Shown: in pieces, positions 20,500 to 29,987 of the stretch
Position numbering within the stretch: the stretch's first letter is position 1
Layout: each line of letters starts with the position of its first letter
Origin: Neoceratodus forsteri
Taxonomy: Eukaryota > Chordata > Ceratodontiformes > Ceratodontidae
Assembly (NCBI GenBank): GCA_016271365.2
Contig: CM057454.1
Span: 1,165,438,055-1,165,502,054, forward strand
Length of the DNA: 64,000 nt
Direction of reading: 5' to 3'
Program-made: the position numbers and the translations under genes
The notes under the pieces: model-generated
Database searches by the model: none
Told to the model about the DNA's origin: nothing
Seen by the model: the letters and a program-made list of their open reading frames with translations, nothing else

Positions 20500-21072
20500 A
20501 GCCCATTTGCATCAGCATTTTGTTTACCAGTGTGGTGCTGGATGGTCATATTTTATGCCGGCATTGCCAAACTCCAGTATAGTGGTTTTCCATTTGACCT
20601 TGACCTACTTGACTTGACCACTTTACCTATGAAACCAGATCAGGGGATTATGACCTGTGTCCACAGTAAATTCTTTCCCATATAGGTAAGGCTGCAGCTT
20701 CTGATAGGCCCATACTATTCCCAAGCACTCCATCTCGATTGTGGCAAAGGCCTCCTCTCTGGGCAAAAGCCTCCAACTGAGGTACATGACCAGATGCTCC
20801 TCCCCCTGCTGGGTAACCTGGCTCAGCATGGTGCCCAGCCCATGGTCTGAGGCGTCCACAAGGACAATAAACCTTAGACTATAATTGGGGTTGGCCAATA
20901 CAGGTGGCCAGCTTAAGGCCTTCTTTTGCTCCTGAAAAGCTACCTCATAGCCCTCTGTCCACTGCACCTTATCTGGCTTTCCCTTCTTGGTTAGGTCTGT
21001 TAGGGGCTTAGCCAGATCACTATAATGAGGAACAAACCTCCAGTAGTACCCTGTAGTCCCCAGAAATGTCAT
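20500..21072 (-). pseudogene. Gypsy A RT thumb and RNase H
   Basis: It opens with FLGTTGYYWRFVPHYSDLAK, the Gypsy RT thumb, then PVLANPNYSLRFIVLVDASD, where VDASD marks the first RNase H catalytic Asp. FATIEMECLGIVWAYQKLQP gives the catalytic Glu region, and YGKEFTVDTGHNPLIW the next Asp (usually TDH, here TGH). The frame breaks at about 20623, but QHHTGKQNADANGLSRQ, the RNase H C-terminus, continues in another frame near 20500-20560. It is inactive through frameshifts. Confidence 0.85.
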
Positions 21073-21715
21073 TACATGTTTCTTGGTGGTAGGAGTGGGC
21101 CAGGCCAGGATGACATTGACCTTAGCAGACTCCGGTGGATGTGTCCACTACCCACCTGGTGCCCAAGGTAGGAGACTTCTGACATACCTATCTGGCACTT
21201 TCCCCCTTTACTGTCAAACCTACATTCTTCTGCCTACAGAACATGTCCTGTACTTTCTTGATGAGCTCCTCCAAGGTCTGGCTGTATATGGCTTTATAAT
21301 CCATATACGCCAATGCAAACTCATCTACCCCAGATAGAGTGCGATCCACAAGCTGCTGAAAGGTTACAGGTGCATTCTTCATTACAAATGGCATTACCAT
21401 TAATTTGTATAAATTAGATGGAGTGATGAAAGCTGATCTGTCCCTGGCTGCAGAGGTCAGGGGTACCTATCAGTAGCCCTTTGTTAGGTTGATTGTGGTC
21501 AGATACTTGGAATCCCCCCAAACACTCCAGGGTCTCATCTGTTCTGGGCATGGGATAGGCATCTGACTCTGTGTAGCTATTAAGTCTCTGGTAGTCAATG
21601 TAGAATCTTATGGTACCGTCCTTCTTGGGATCAATACCATGGGCGAGGCCCAGGGGCTACTAGATTCCTGGATTACTCCAAATGCCAGCATGTCCTTGAG
21701 CTCCCCTTTCACGAT
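21073..21715 (-). pseudogene. Gypsy A RT fingers and palm
   Basis: Reading across frames from 21715 gives ASPMVLIPKKDGTIRFYIDY, KYLTTINLTKGY, then in the open segment 21400-21188 MPFVMKNAPVTFQQLVDRTL and the catalytic box. That box is YMDY at 21296-21307 instead of YMDD, so the second catalytic aspartate is lost. The order from DGTIRF to FVMKNAP to YMD is canonical Gypsy. Confidence 0.85.
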
Positions 21716-22075
21716 CTACTTAACCTGCTCAGGTACCCTGTAGGGAGACTGTTTCAGGGGAACCTGGGTCCCAGTATCCACGTGGTGTTCTGTCATCGTG
21801 GTGTACCCCAGTTTCCCTGTGAACATGTCCTCAAATTCTTTCAGCACACTCCATATTTCTTGCACCTTGGCTGGAGTCAGCTGTTTAGAGAGGGTAAGGT
21901 CATCCACGGAGGATGCGACCTGGGCTCCCTGAGCAGGTCCACTAGTGGATCCATCTGTTTCCTCTTCTGGGGTGCTGCACACAGCACAGACCAATGCCTC
22001 CCCGTCAAAGTAGGGCTTCAGCATGTTAACATGATACAACTTTCGGCTGCTTCTCCTGCACGATAGATCTAGCAT
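21716..22075 (-). pseudogene. Gypsy A integrase C-terminus fused to RT N-terminus
   Basis: The 119-codon open frame is the join that proves domain order. Its start, RRSSRKLYHVNMLKPYF, is the end of the integrase GPY/F module. An acidic linker follows, then LTPAKVQEIWSVLKEFEDMF, and HHVDTGTQVPLKQSPYRVPE, the N-terminal segment of Gypsy RT. One reading frame thus runs from integrase into RT. In ordinary Gypsy elements HVNMLKPY-type sequence lies at or near the end of pol, after RNase H. Confidence 0.9.
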
Positions 22076-22213
22076 ATAATTGACATCACTAACCTTGTGA
22101 ACAATAGAGAATGGCCCTTCCCATGCTACCTGTAGTTTATTCTGTCAATCAGGGATGAGTGCCATCACTCGCTGTCCCACCTCGTATAATCTTGCTCTGG
22201 CCCCGTGGTCATA

Positions 22214-22462
22214 CTAAACTTTCTGCCACGGTTGTGTAGTGGCCAAGTTATCCTGAGCAAGCCCCATGAGCTTCTTAAGGTGGGTCCTGAAGTTCAGGAC
22301 ATATTCCACAACAGACTCCCATTGGGAAGCACATTCACCCTCCCATTCAACCCAAATCAAATCTAGGGGCCCTCTCACCCTATGTCCAAACAGGAGCTTG
22401 AAAGGTAAGAACCATGTGGATTCCTGAGGGACTTCCCTGTATGTAAATAGAAAATGAGGCAA
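22214..22462 (-). pseudogene. Gypsy A integrase core C-terminal part
   Basis: FTYREVPQESTWFLPFKLLF with GHRVRGPLDL is the conserved end of the Gypsy integrase core. VVEYVLNFRTHLKKLMGLAQ is the helix leading to the GPY/F module. It is offset from the 23082-22522 frame. Confidence 0.85.
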
Positions 22463-22521
22463 ATATTTGTCCCAGTCCCTCTTATGATGATCCTTGGCAA
22501 GGTCTTAAGGGTTGAATTAAA

Positions 22522-23082
22522 TCACTCCACCAGATTGATAGTTTGGGGGTGGTATGGGGAGGTTTTGAGCTGCTTTACCCCACACTTCTCACACAAACTA
22601 CTTATTAACCCTGACATGAAACTGGCACCCTGATCTGTCAATATCTCCTGGGGAATGCCCACCCAGCTAAATATTCCCAACAGTGCATCAGCCACAGTTT
22701 GCACCTCAGAGGATGGTAGAGCCACTGCCTCTGGGTACCTTGTGGCATAATCAGCTACCACCAGGATATGCCACTTGCCAGTGCAACTTGGGGTGCTTAA
22801 TGGCTCCACTATGTCCACAGCTACCCTCTTGAAGGATTCATCAATATTGGGCAGGGACACCAAAGTTGCCTTGGCCTTCTCCCCCATTTTCACCACACTC
22901 TGGCACTGTGGACAAGCCCTACAGTAATCTGCCACATCCTTGCCAATACCAGGCCAGAAGAAATTGTTGTTCAGCTGCTTTTTCATGCACCTCACACCCA
23001 AGTAGCCTAAAAAAGGGATATCATGGGCAAGGGCCAAAAGCTGCTGGTGGTGAACCTTACATCCTACCAGCTGCTGGAGCAC
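22522..23082 (-). pseudogene. Gypsy A integrase, zinc and catalytic domains
   Basis: This 186-codon frame holds the zinc-binding N-terminus (AHDIPFLGYLGVRC ... YCRACPQC) and the catalytic core. The DDE residues are D90 (RVAVDIVEPL), D150 (ILTDQGASF) and E186 (SPYHPQTINLVE), with 35 residues between the last two. In the zinc motif the second histidine (usual GHLG) is tyrosine (GYLG), which should weaken zinc binding. Reading upstream to about 23480 in broken frames gives YWDNELLYREC and, further, VEDLPVNVIMGNYFD, a protease-end motif, so protease runs directly into integrase. Confidence 0.9.
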
Positions 23083-23527
23083 CTCACCATCTAGCCCTTT
23101 CTCTGTTGTGCATTCTCTGTACAGCAGCTCGTTGTCCCAGTAAACTGACTCTTTACCCCTCTGAGGACCTTTAGCCCTATTTGCTGTTCTCCTCAGTTTT
23201 ACAAGGTAGGATCAGTCTGCTGCACAGCACTCAGCTCCCCTGGTCTGACCCTTTCCAGTGCCTCTTTGGAAGAAAGTCCTGTGGGCTCCTCCATTTGTGG
23301 CTGGCAATCAGGACAGCTGCTCCTAGCCAGCCCCTCCCCTGTGCTAGCCACTTCCTCAGCTGCTGAGGAAGGGGCTGGACCACATTGAGTCACCCCCTCT
23401 TCACCCTCAAACACTTGTTTTTTGCCTGGCTATGGGCTGCAACACACACTTGAGATTCCCTGTGGTCAAAATAATTTCCCATGATCACATTTACAGGAAG
23501 GTCCTCGACGACCCCCACCTCCTTTTA
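23083..23527 (-). pseudogene. Gypsy A protease-integrase linker
   Basis: Interrupted frames give VNVIMGNYFDH (about 23480), a Ser/Glu-rich linker (EEVASTGEGLARSSCPDCQP, 23414-23199) and KESVYWDNELLYRE (about 23130). No RT lies between protease and integrase. The 5' boundary is the CR1 insertion. Confidence 0.65.
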
Positions 23528-25912
23528 ACATAGAAACATAGAAACATAGAAACATAGAAGTTGACGGCAGATAAGGACCTCAAGGCCCATCCAGTCTGCC
23601 CATTTCTTTTTCTACCTTATAAATGTACCATCGGCCTTTGCTCTGTCAGTGACCTATCTATTCATAGTCATTTGTATTGCTCCCTATGCCTATCCATGCC
23701 TGTTTGAAGCCTGCACTGTATTCATAGCCACCACTTCTTGTGGTAAGCCATTCCATGCATCTACCACCCTTTCTGTGAAAAGAATTTCCTCACATTCCCC
23801 TTAATCGGCCTCCCTCTAATCTCATGCTGTGTCCTCTTGTCCTGCTATTTTCTTATATTTAAACATGTTAGACTCTTTCACCTTGTTTATGCCCTTAAGG
23901 TGTTTAAATGTCTCGATCATATCACCTCTCTCCTCCTTTGCTCAAGGGTATACATATTGAGCTCCGTTAATCTGTCCTTATATGTCTTCTGATGCAGTCC
24001 TGCACCATTTGGTTGCCCTTCTCTGGACTGCCTCAATTTGGTTAATGTCCTTGTGAAGGTGTGGCCTCCAATACTGCCGCAGTACTCCAGATGGGGCCTA
24101 ACCAATGTCTTGTACAGAGGGATTATTACCTCCCTCTTACGACTTGTGATACCCCTACTAATACACCCTAACACCCCTAGCCTTACCTACTGCTTTAGAG
24201 GTCTGCTTGGATGATTTTAGGTCATCAGTGATGATGATGCCCAAGTCTCTTTCTTCCTTTGTGACTGCTAGCAACTCCCCTCCCAGCCTATAAGTGGCTT
24301 CAGGGTTTCTCTTCCCTATGTGCATGATTTTGCACTTCTTTGCATTAAATCCCAGTTGCCACTCTTCTGACCATTCTGCTAGTTTATCCAGATCTCTTCT
24401 CATTCTGCCCACCCCATCTGGATCATCTACTCTGTTGCAGATCTTGGTGTCATCTGCAAACAGACAAGCCTTACCCTCTAGTCCATCTGCGAGGTCACTA
24501 ATGAAGATGTTGAATAGGACTGGCCCCAGGACTGATCCCTAAGGTACCCACTTGTGACTTGCATCTCTTCTGACTGTATACCATTTACCACCACTCTCTG
24601 TTTTCTGCCAGTCAACCAGTTTGCCACCCAGTTGACCAACTTCTGACCCACCCGAGCCTACCTAGCTTATTTATCAATCTTCTATGTGGAACAGTGTCAA
24701 AGCTTTGCTGAAGTCAAGGTAGCGACATCAACTGCTCCCCTTGGTCCACCACTCTGGTTACCCAGTCAAAGAAATCTATGAGATTAGTTTGACAGGACCT
24801 TCCTTTGTAAACCCATGCTGTCTTGGATCCTGTGCCCTATGGTTCCAGGTGTTGCACTATCCTTTCCTTAAGGTGCCTCCATAATCTTGCCCACTACTGA
24901 GGTAAGACTGACGGTCTGCGTTCCCCGCCTCCTCCCTGCTACCACTCTTGTGGGTGGGATCACATGAGCCTTTCTCCAGTCTTCTGGGACCTCTCCTGTG
25001 CTCAGAGACTCACTAAACAATTCTGCTAATGGCTCTGCCAGTTCCTCCTTTAGCTCCTTAAGTACCCTGGGATGTATGCCATCAGGTCCCATTGCCTTAT
25101 CCACCCTGAGCATGAGCTCTTGTAGGACCCTTTCTTTTGTGAAGGAGTAGTGCTCACCTCCCTCCCCCTGTGTCCATGATGCTGGGCTGTGGGCCCTGCC
25201 CTACCTTCTCTTCAGTAAATACTGAGCAAAAGTATCTATTAGGATAGATGCCTTTACAGGGTCCTCCTCCTCACATGCTCCTTTTTCTCCCATTAACTTA
25301 GCAATACCCCTCTGGACTTTCTCCTTTCACTAATGTATCTATAGAAAGTCTTGTCACCTTCTTTTACTGTTCGTGCTAGTGTTTCCTCAGTTTGGGACTT
25401 TGCCTGCCTTACTGCCTTACCTGCTTCCCTTAGGGCAGTTTGGTATGCCTCCTATCTTCATCCGCTGTGTTCCCTTATATTTTCTGAAGGCCAGCCTTTT
25501 GGCTCTGACCTTTTCTGCTACTATATTTGAGAACCAAAGTGGTTTCCTTCTTCTTTTGCACTTCCTTTTCTGTCTAACACAATGGGATGTTGCTTCAAGT
25601 ATTGTATCATAATGCTTGCCCACTTTGCCTGTACCTCCTCACTGTGTTTCTTTTTGCCAGGGCTAGCTTAACTCTGTTGGCCATCTTATCAAAGTCAGCT
25701 CCTCTGAAGTCCCATATTTTTGCCTTGGAATGGGATGATTTAGATGTAGTAGCCAAATTGAACCATACCATGTGATGGTCACTGGCCCCCAGGTGACCTT
25801 CTACCTGGAGATCTGTGATCCCTTCTTTGTTAGTCAGTACTAGATCTAGGATAGCCCTGTCTCTAGTGGGTTGCTGTACCAGTTGTTTGAGGCCCTCCCC
25901 CTGCATGGTCCC
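23528..25912 (-). mobile_element. CR1 LINE, 5'-truncated, inserted in Gypsy A
   Basis: The 3' end is at 23528 (three ACATAGAAAC repeats, then TTGACGGCAGATAAGG). Coding order runs from endonuclease C-terminus (25906) through RT to the ORF2 C-terminus near 23900. The 5' truncation is at about 25912, inside the endonuclease. It splits the Gypsy A protease region, which continues on both sides, so the CR1 is the younger. Confidence 0.9.
23917..25906 (-). pseudogene. CR1 ORF2 remnants (EN C-term, RT)
   Basis: Segments in coding order: 25906-25607 has RAILDLVLTNKEGITDLQVE and LGASDHHMVWF (endonuclease C-terminus with the catalytic SDH). 25623-25417 is the basic linker. 25113-24868 has DKAMGPDGIHPRVLKELKEE and VPEDWRKAHVIP (RT fingers). 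24412-24158 has EWQLGFNAKKCKIMHIGKRN. 24174-23917 has LEYCGSI and LHQKTYKDRLTELNMYTLEQ. Frameshifts and stops break it throughout, and the FADD box region near 24450 is out of frame. It is close in sequence to the CR1 at 39.2-43.5 kb. Confidence 0.88.
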
Positions 25913-26106
25913 CCTCCTAGCTCAGGAAGACTCGAGCCACTGGTATTTGGACGACTGGCCATGTGACACTTCAGATCCTGGAGTATTTCCCTGGCAACAT
26001 CTGCTCCACCCAGAGGAGATCCTGCCTCACCAGGCAGAAGTAAGAGGCCTGCGTCCATCAGTCCCTGGGTTACTGTTCCATTAACTACAATTGGATACAT
26101 ATTCAT
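25913..26106 (-). pseudogene. Gypsy A protease-like segment
   Basis: MNMYPIVVNGTVTQGLMDAG reads like the start of a Gypsy aspartic protease, where the active site is DSG/DTG; here it is DAG. EILQDLKCHM follows before the CR1 break. The call rests on one motif and position between the gag zinc knuckle and integrase. The remainder lies beyond the CR1 at about 23480 (VNVIMGNYFD). Confidence 0.5.
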
Positions 26107-26204
26107 GTCAGAGGAGAGTTGTTCTTCAGGCTATACACACCCCACCAACAGACCAATGCTATTCTGATCACCCCTCCCCCAGGACTTTGCCCCTTAACCA
26201 TTTT

Positions 26205-27419
26205 CTGAGGGCAGTTATATCTCCAGTGCCCCACTTGATTGCAAATATGACATTTACTTGGTCTTGTCTCTTGGGTCCCTTTAGGACCAGAGGGTTCTGC
26301 TTTGGGCTCAGGTGCAGGCTGGTTTTCTTTGGACTTCCCCCCATGGGACCCCTTAGAACTATGTGCCCCCCACCCACTGAACTAATACTATGTGTATGGC
26401 CTGCAGAAATTTATACATAAGTGCTTGTGGCCACCTCCGTTGAGGTGGTGCATGCCCTGTCTAGGAGCCATACATGCATATCCTCAGGTACAATTTTAAG
26501 AAACTGTTCCCCCACAAACATATCTTCGATTAGTTCCACAGTGTCTGATTTTGCCCTCTTCACCTACCTATCAAGGTAAGTACACAACTGAACCTGCAGT
26601 TCCACATAACTGTCTTCTGGGCTTTTCTGTAACTCCCTAAATGTCCTTCTGTAAGACTCAGGAGTTAATTCAAAACATTTTAACAACACTGTTTTACCCT
26701 TATAATAATCAGCATAGTCTTCATCATTCATTTTAGTAAATGCCTGTAAAGCCCTCCCTGTAAGTAAGGGTATGAGATAAGTTGACCATGAAGTCTTAGC
26801 CAGCTGGAATTGCTCACATACTTTCTCAAATTACCTTAAAAATGGATCTAGATCACCTCCCTCTCTAAACTGGGGAAACAATTTAGAATTAATTCTGGCT
26901 TCATGAGAACTCACTCCATTATTCACAGTTTGCTGGCTGTGCAGGGTCATCATCTCCTTTGCATGCTGTTGTCTCTGGACTTCATGCTGTTGTCTCTGGA
27001 TTGCATGCTGCTGTTCTTTTTCTCTGTCCTGACATTCTTTTCCTGTCTGCCAGTCTTTTGTCTTCCATTTCTTTCTCTGCTTCTAATCTTTTTATTTCTG
27101 TGTTCAGCCTTCTACTTCTGCTTCTAGTCTCCTTGTCTCAAAGTCCAGTTTCTTTGCCTAGGCACCCAATCTTTTCACCTCCAGCTCCTTGTCTTGCAGC
27201 AACAGCTGCAGTTGCAGTTCATCAAGCTGGTTTGGGGGTATCTGCTGCATCAGCTCCTGACTCACCCCCAGGTATCATCTGCTTCTGGTCATGTGCCACC
27301 AGGGTGGAAACGAGGTCTGCCTTTTTCTTCTGTTTTAGACCTTCAAGCTGAATTCTCTTTTCCTGGCATGTTTCACAAAGCTGTTGTGCAGTAAGTGAAT
27401 CATTCTCTGCAGAGCTCAT
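26205..27419 (-). pseudogene. Gypsy A gag with SCAN-like capsid and CCHC knuckle
   Basis: It starts at ATG 27419 (MSSAENDSLTAQQLC) with a coiled, Gln/Lys-rich N-terminus. The capsid read from about 26900 gives LFPQFREGGDLDPFLR, IPLLTGRALQAFTKMNDEDY, LTPESYRRTFRELQKSPEDS (26623-26667) and EQFLKIVPEDMHVWLLDRAC (about 26464-26513). The last two match the SCAN layout (FRQRFR...LC..W then LEQFL.ILP.....W). A CCHC knuckle, CHICNQVGHWRYNC, is coded at 26211-26252. Two internal stops sit where the family has aromatic residues (after FLR, and TAG after LDR where SCAN has W). Confidence 0.75.
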
Positions 27420-27545
27420 TCCCTCACCCTACACTAAACTGGGCTAACTAGAAACAACAACAGAAATCAGTTGTACAGGTGTATTCTCTTATGTATCTTG
27501 TTTTGTAACTGCTAAGGTAAATGTTCCATTGGCAAACTGTATCTC
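27420..27545. other. Upstream flank of Gypsy A gag
   Basis: About 125 bp between the gag start and family W. It should hold 5' UTR or LTR remnants, but no terminal repeat or primer-binding site is recognisable. Confidence 0.3.
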
Positions 27546-27960
27546 AGTGTGCTAGAAAGTCCACAGTCACCCCACCACTGCCAACCAATCAGTGATCTAA
27601 GCCGCAAGTAGCGAAAAATCTTTATCTCACGTTATTTTCAAGATATGGGCACCGAAAGTCACTATGGGTGCAACAGTGTTATCCTACGTTAAAAATCAAA
27701 ACTTTGTGATAGCATATCTATGGAACTGATGAACTTTTCAACACCTAAATAGCATAATTCACATCTCTGGGACACTTCATTTATACCCTGCAAATTTCAA
27801 GCCAAAACACCAAACCATTAGATAACAATGTAGTGTCAAGTTTTTAAAAGTTAAAAAATTCCTAGTTCGTGAGGTAACAAAATCCCTGACCACCAGATCA
27901 ATACCCATTTGCAAGCTGTCAGAATTGCCATCCATGATAAATCCTTGACCATCACTTTTG
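27546..27960. repeat. Family W fragment
   Basis: ATCTTTATCTCACGTTATTT, GGCACCGAAAGTCACTATGG, CTATGGAACTGATGAAC and CCCTGCAAATTTCAAGCC match 29310-29530 and 7180-7540. Confidence 0.65.
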
Positions 27961-28020
27961 TGGCCAAATTATTTTGCTACGTCCCGAAAGGGGATCGCTC
28001 ACAGACTGCGATGTTTTCAG

Positions 28021-28107
28021 CTCGCAGACTGTGACTTTGTCAGCTCATGAAAGGGGATTCAAAAATCCAATCCCCTTTTGCAAGCTGACAAAATCCCAGT
28101 CTGTGAG
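28021..28107. repeat. Imperfect hairpin, 39-bp arms
   Basis: The 28021-28059 and 28069-28107 arms pair (CTCGCAGACTG, TTTGTCAGCT, AAAGGGGATT) with about seven mismatches around a 9-nt loop. A partial copy of the arm lies just upstream (CGAAAGGGGATCGCTCACAG). Confidence 0.85.
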
Positions 28108-28159
28108 CCAAGCTTTTATCAATGTGCTATCAACCCTAACTGGTGCATTAACGGAGTTT

Positions 28160-28994
28160 ATAGATGATATTTGTTGTTTCTTTTACAAAAAAACTCAGTT
28201 AATGCATCAGTTAGGATTGATGGCACAACAACAAAAGTATGGACAGTGTTGGGTAAGTTACTTTTTCTATTACTTTCTATTTTTTTTTTTAGAAACTTGA
28301 TCCAGGAAGCTCTGTGCAGTCACTAGCAAGTATGGAGAAGTACTAGAAAAAGTAATACACCTGACAGTTACAGTTGCTTATTTCTTTTTATACAAAAACA
28401 ATACAAAAATAATAAAAAACTATAACAGACAACATTTATTTGAAAGTAATAGGTTAGTTTCTAGTTACTTTCAAATAAATGTAATCAGTTACGTATTACT
28501 TTTTTATAAAAAGACATAAGTAATTGTAACTGTAAGATGTATTATTTTGTTCAATACTTCTCCATCCTTGTTAGTGACTGCACAGAGCTTTCTGGAACAA
28601 GTTTCCAAAAGTAATAGACAGTAATAGAAAAAGTAACTTACCCAGTACTGAGTATGGAAATGTGATGTTAGAGTTACCACCCCTACCACCCAACCCACCA
28701 CCCTACCCCCCCATGCACCAACAGAAGTCGGGGTGTGCCATGGGGCTGTCAGACCCAACTCTTACCCCAGTCCATGTGTAAGCAAGCTGACATGATTCAG
28801 TATAGGAAAACAGGGTGAAAGTTATGCCTGATGACCCCATGGCACACCTTGACTTCTGTTGGTGAGTGGAGAGTGGGGGTGGGGTGGGATGGTAGGGAAG
28901 TTATACTAACATCACATTTCTGTGGTTTTGTCACTGTGCTATCAACCCTAACTAATGCATTAATGGAGTTTTTTGCAATGAATTTCCCTTCTTT
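28160..28994. repeat. Foldback repeat PalE copy 4, host of a hAT MITE
   Basis: The left arm starts AAAAAACTCAGTTAATGCAT, and the right arm ends ATGCATTAATGGAGTTTTTT, CTTCTTTTTGAGAAAGTG. CATGGGGCTGTCAGACCC pairs loosely with GATGACCCCATGGCACACC near the centre. An extra right-end fragment (CTATCAACCCTAACTGGTGC) sits at 28125-28160. The left arm is split at 28243 by the nested element. Confidence 0.85.
28244..28650. mobile_element. hAT-type MITE, 407 bp, perfect 8-bp target duplication
   Basis: The ends are CAGTGTTGGGTAAGTTACTT and, inverted, CAGTACTGGGTAAGTTACTT. Both flanks are AGTATGGA (28236-28243 and 28651-28658), an 8-bp duplication diagnostic of the hAT superfamily. The whole element is nearly palindromic around AAAGTAAT...ACTTTCAAATAAATG. 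No coding capacity. It is the youngest layer at this site. Confidence 0.92.
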
Positions 28995-29750
28995 TTGAGA
29001 AAGTGTAATCTAGCTAATAACTGGTATGTGGTAGTGGGAGTGCGGGCCCCCCAGGCCCTGTGCTTCCCTCAAGCTGCTAATATTTTCATAATGGTATGTA
29101 TATGTGGGAGTGTGGGCCCTCTGGGCCTTGCTCCCCCACTTACACATAAGTATGGAGGCATATAGCAGCCCCATAGTTCTCAAAAGGAACCCTTGTGATG
29201 CGTATTTGGCAATATCTCAGTAACTAGAGCAACTATGAAAAAAATTTCACTGCAGTGGTATTCATGACTTTGAAACCTCCACACATGCTTAGTTCATGGA
29301 GGACTAGGCTGCAGAAAATGGCAAATCTTTATCTCGTACCATTTCCAATATACAGGTGCCGAAAGTCACCACAGGCACTGCAATGTTAGCCTATGAAGAA
29401 TTTCTCAACTTTGGAGCACTGTAACTATGGGGCCATTGAATGGTTTGGGACCACACCACCAAAAGGCACATCTGTGGGACCAGGGCTTGCCACCCTGCAA
29501 ATTTAAGGCCAAAAGCCCTAACCATTTTGGTGCAGTGGAATAGCAAAACATTACTTTTTAGGGGCAAAGATACTGTCGCAAATTATGACAGTATCACAAA
29601 AAAACCCAAAAGCCCTAACCATTTTGGTGCAGTGGAATAGCAAAACATTGCTTTTTAGGGGCAAAGATACTGTCGCAAATTATGACAGTATCACAAAAAT
29701 AAGGGAAAACACTTTTGTAATTTGCAACAGTGTCACAGTCGTTTCTGTTG
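28995..29750. repeat. Family W, direct orientation
   Basis: It follows PalE copy 4 exactly as at 19395: GTGGGAGTGCGGGCC, GGGAGTGTGGGCCCTCTGG, CATATAGCAGCCCCATAG, AATATCTCAGTAACTAG, GTGCCGAAAGTCACC. The constant PalE-W junction suggests both are parts of one larger element. Confidence 0.65.
29509..29702. repeat. Near-identical 97-bp tandem duplication
   Basis: CCAAAAGCCCTAACCATTTT through GACAGTATCACAAAAA occurs at 29509 and again at 29606 with only one or two differences (ACATTACTTT/ACATTGCTTT), so it is recent. Confidence 0.95.
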
Positions 29751-29987
29751 CAATATTATTTATTTATTTAGTTTTTGTTGACTGGGTAAGTGCACTAGAC
29801 AAATCCTGTCTATTTTCAGGCACGACCCGGGGGAGGGGGATACAGATGAATGCCAACTGACCTTGAACCAGATTAAGCTGTTGGTGATATTTTTAGTGAA
29901 TGAGGGAAATTTGGTCAGAACACTGGGGAAAATTCCCCTACTCTTGCTTCCTGTGAGCGGGGGGACTCTTTTTCCTGCGGGACTAAG

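Larger units (their letters stand above)
20385..27419 (-). mobile_element. Gypsy LTR element A, Gmr1-like (IN before RT)
   Basis: In coding order on the minus strand it has gag with a SCAN-like capsid and one CCHC knuckle (27419-26205), a protease-like segment (26106-25912), a CR1 insertion, integrase (23140-22000), then RT and RNase H (22000-20500). Integrase upstream of RT is the Ty1/copia-like order, found among Ty3/Gypsy elements only in the Gmr1 group known from fishes and other deuterostomes. It is degraded by point stops and frameshifts; LTRs are not identified. Confidence 0.85.
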
